Source: CAIWXH01 sp964555675
GTDB lineage: Bacteria; Chloroflexota; Chloroflexia; Chloroflexales; Chloroflexaceae
Reading direction: 5' to 3'
Length of the DNA stretch: 5,163 nucleotides
Assembly (NCBI GenBank): GCA_964555675.1
Contig: CAZKTU010000357.1
Coordinates: 1 to 5,163, forward strand
The position numbers were made by a program, and so were the translations under genes. Numbering within the stretch: position 1 is the first letter of the stretch; the number at the start of each line of letters is the position of its first letter. The notes under the pieces were generated by a model. The model did no database searches and was not told the origin of the DNA. It saw nothing but the letters and a program-made list of their open reading frames with translations. Of this stretch, positions 4,112 through 5,163 are shown one piece after another.

Positions 4112-5163
4112 GATGAAGGCCGCGGCAGCCGGCGCGAGGCCGTGCCGGTCGCGCCGCGGATCGCTTTTGTCAGCGTTGGTGATACGAGTCGGCTGACGGG
4201 GGGGTATCTCTACCATCGCGAGGTGTTTGCGCGGCTTAGGGCGGCCGGCGTGGTCGTGGACGAGCTGGTTGCTTCGGGGGCGGGGCTGGAGGAGCAATTG
4301 GCCGCCGCCGAGGGCTTTGGGCGGGAGTTCGACCCGGCGGCCTATGACGTGGTCATGGTCGATGCCCTGGCCCGGGCCGTCTGCGCGCCGTGGCTCGACG
4401 CCTGGCGGGCGCGGCGGCCGCTGGTGGCGATGGTCCACGAGCTGCCCAGCGTCGCCAACGCCGACCCCGCCGAGCGGGCGCGCGAGGAGCCTCTGCTGCG
4501 GGCCGACCGTCTGATCGCGGTCAGCGACGATGGGGCGCGCATTCTGGCTGAGCGCGGGGTCGACCCCGCCAGGATCGTCGTCGCCTCGGGCGGGCTCGAT
4601 CGGCTGCGCCCGGGGTTACAGGCGCAAGCGCGAAGCGCGCCGGCGCCAAGCTCCCAATCCCTCAATCACGTTGTGCTCTGTGTGGCCCAGTGGATCCCGC
4701 GTAAGGGTCTGCTCGAGCTGGCGCGGGCCTGGGCGCAAGTGGCCCGCCCGGGCTGGCGGCTCGAGCTGCTTGGCGAAGACGAGGCCGATCCGGCCTACGC
4801 GGGCGAGGTGCGCGCCGCCCTGGCCGCGGCCCCGGCGGGCTCGGCGCTGGTGCGGGGGCCGGTCGACGACGAGGCGCTGCGGGCCGCCTATGCCTCGGCG
4901 GCGATCTTCGCGCTGCCGGCGCGCTACGAGGGCTACGGCATCGCCTTCGCCGAGGCCCTGAGCTTCGGCCTGCCCGTGGTCGGCTGCGCCGTCGGCCCCG
5001 TGCCCGCCCTGGTCGGGCCGTCGGCCGGCCTGCTCGTGGCCCCCGGCGACGAGCAGGCCCTGGCCGCCGCCCTGGCGCGCCTGATGGCCGACCAGCCCCT
5101 GCGCGAAGCCATGGGCGCAGCCGCCCTGTCGCGCGCCGCCGCGCTGCCCACCTGGGAGGCGTG
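4106..5163 (+). CDS. Family 4 glycosyltransferase (GT-B fold), 3' end cut by window
   Basis: The open frame gives 352 residues and leaves the window without a stop codon. It is a GT-B enzyme of the GT4 type, which moves a sugar from a nucleotide-sugar donor to an acceptor such as a polysaccharide, lipid or small molecule. The N-terminal domain begins RIAFVSVGDTS with GGY at 32-34, then MVHELPS (109-115) and LIAVSDDG (136-143). The linker at about 171-188 is rich in Ala, Ser, Pro and Gln. The donor domain has WIPRKGL with Arg199 and Lys200 for the phosphates, and YEGYGIAFAEAL with the E-x7-E pair Glu275 and Glu283, then GLPVVG and GLLVAPGD. Only the last helix or two should be missing. ATG at 4106 is chosen because an in-frame TGA lies at 4100-4102 and AAGGA sits six bases upstream. 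The N-terminal lead of about 17 residues is longer than needed; GTG at 4142 is an alternative. Acceptor and donor are unknown. Confidence 0.9.
   Translation, partial: MKDEGRGSRREAVPVAPRIAFVSVGDTSRLTGGYLYHREVFARLRAAGVVVDELVASGAGLEEQLAAAEGFGREFDPAAYDVVMVDALARAVCAPWLDAWRARRPLVAMVHELPSVANADPAERAREEPLLRADRLIAVSDDGARILAERGVDPARIVVASGGLDRLRPGLQAQARSAPAPSSQSLNHVVLCVAQWIPRKGLLELARAWAQVARPGWRLELLGEDEADPAYAGEVRAALAAAPAGSALVRGPVDDEALRAAYASAAIFALPARYEGYGIAFAEALSFGLPVVGCAVGPVPALVGPSAGLLVAPGDEQALAAALARLMADQPLREAMGAAALSRAAALPTWEA

Noticed and set aside
3764..4438. A minus-strand frame running through the Ns with peptides like FILHPSSFSLHF
   Set aside because: The open frame depends on unknown bases, and the peptide is the translation of the heptamer repeat. 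The plus strand has real genes on both sides.

Overview
This is a GC-rich bacterial window (visibly well above 60% G+C, with third codon positions almost all C or G). Gene content and style suggest an environmental bacterium. A member of the Chloroflexota is my best guess, based on the look of the PIG-L deacetylase and on the ATGAAGG-type short intergenic repeats, but nothing here is diagnostic. The window is a scaffold piece with one 100-N gap (3981-4080). No tRNA, rRNA, CRISPR array, insertion sequence or phage gene was seen.

Left part, minus strand (1-1321): a two-gene unit. A PIG-L/LmbE-type zinc deacetylase (446-1321) is followed, with a 4-base GTGA overlap, by an AAC(6')-type GNAT acetyltransferase (449 down to the window edge). 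The acetyltransferase is almost complete: its last visible residues match the end of the family. A good sigma70-like promoter on the minus strand lies in the 72-base divergent spacer (1322-1393), and a perfect 12-base palindrome sits across its -35 element.

Middle, plus strand (1394-3957): an alpha/beta hydrolase (1394-2233), read divergently from the deacetylase; then a 117-base spacer with a strong TTGACA / extended -10 promoter; then proC (pyrroline-5-carboxylate reductase, last step of proline synthesis, 2351-3169). Two bases after the proC stop codon comes an unnamed protein (3172-3957). It carries the residues expected of a PD-(D/E)XK nuclease-fold domain and ends in a very acidic tail and a short helical tip.

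Right part, plus strand (3958-5163): a run of ATGAAGG-like repeats is interrupted by the N gap. The 31 bases before the gap are identical to the 31 bases after it, so the two contigs probably overlap and the gap may be an artefact. Immediately after, a GT-B fold family 4 glycosyltransferase starts at 4106 and runs off the window. If the gap is closed by the overlap, its start lies only 17 bases after the preceding stop codon, making proC, the nuclease-like gene and the glycosyltransferase one transcription unit. The first part of the glycosyltransferase has base composition opposite to that of its own 3' part and of its upstream neighbours.

Most of the window is ordinary chromosomal content. 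The points most worth a second look are the deacetylase/AAC(6') pair, the nuclease-like protein tied to proC, and the probably false gap.
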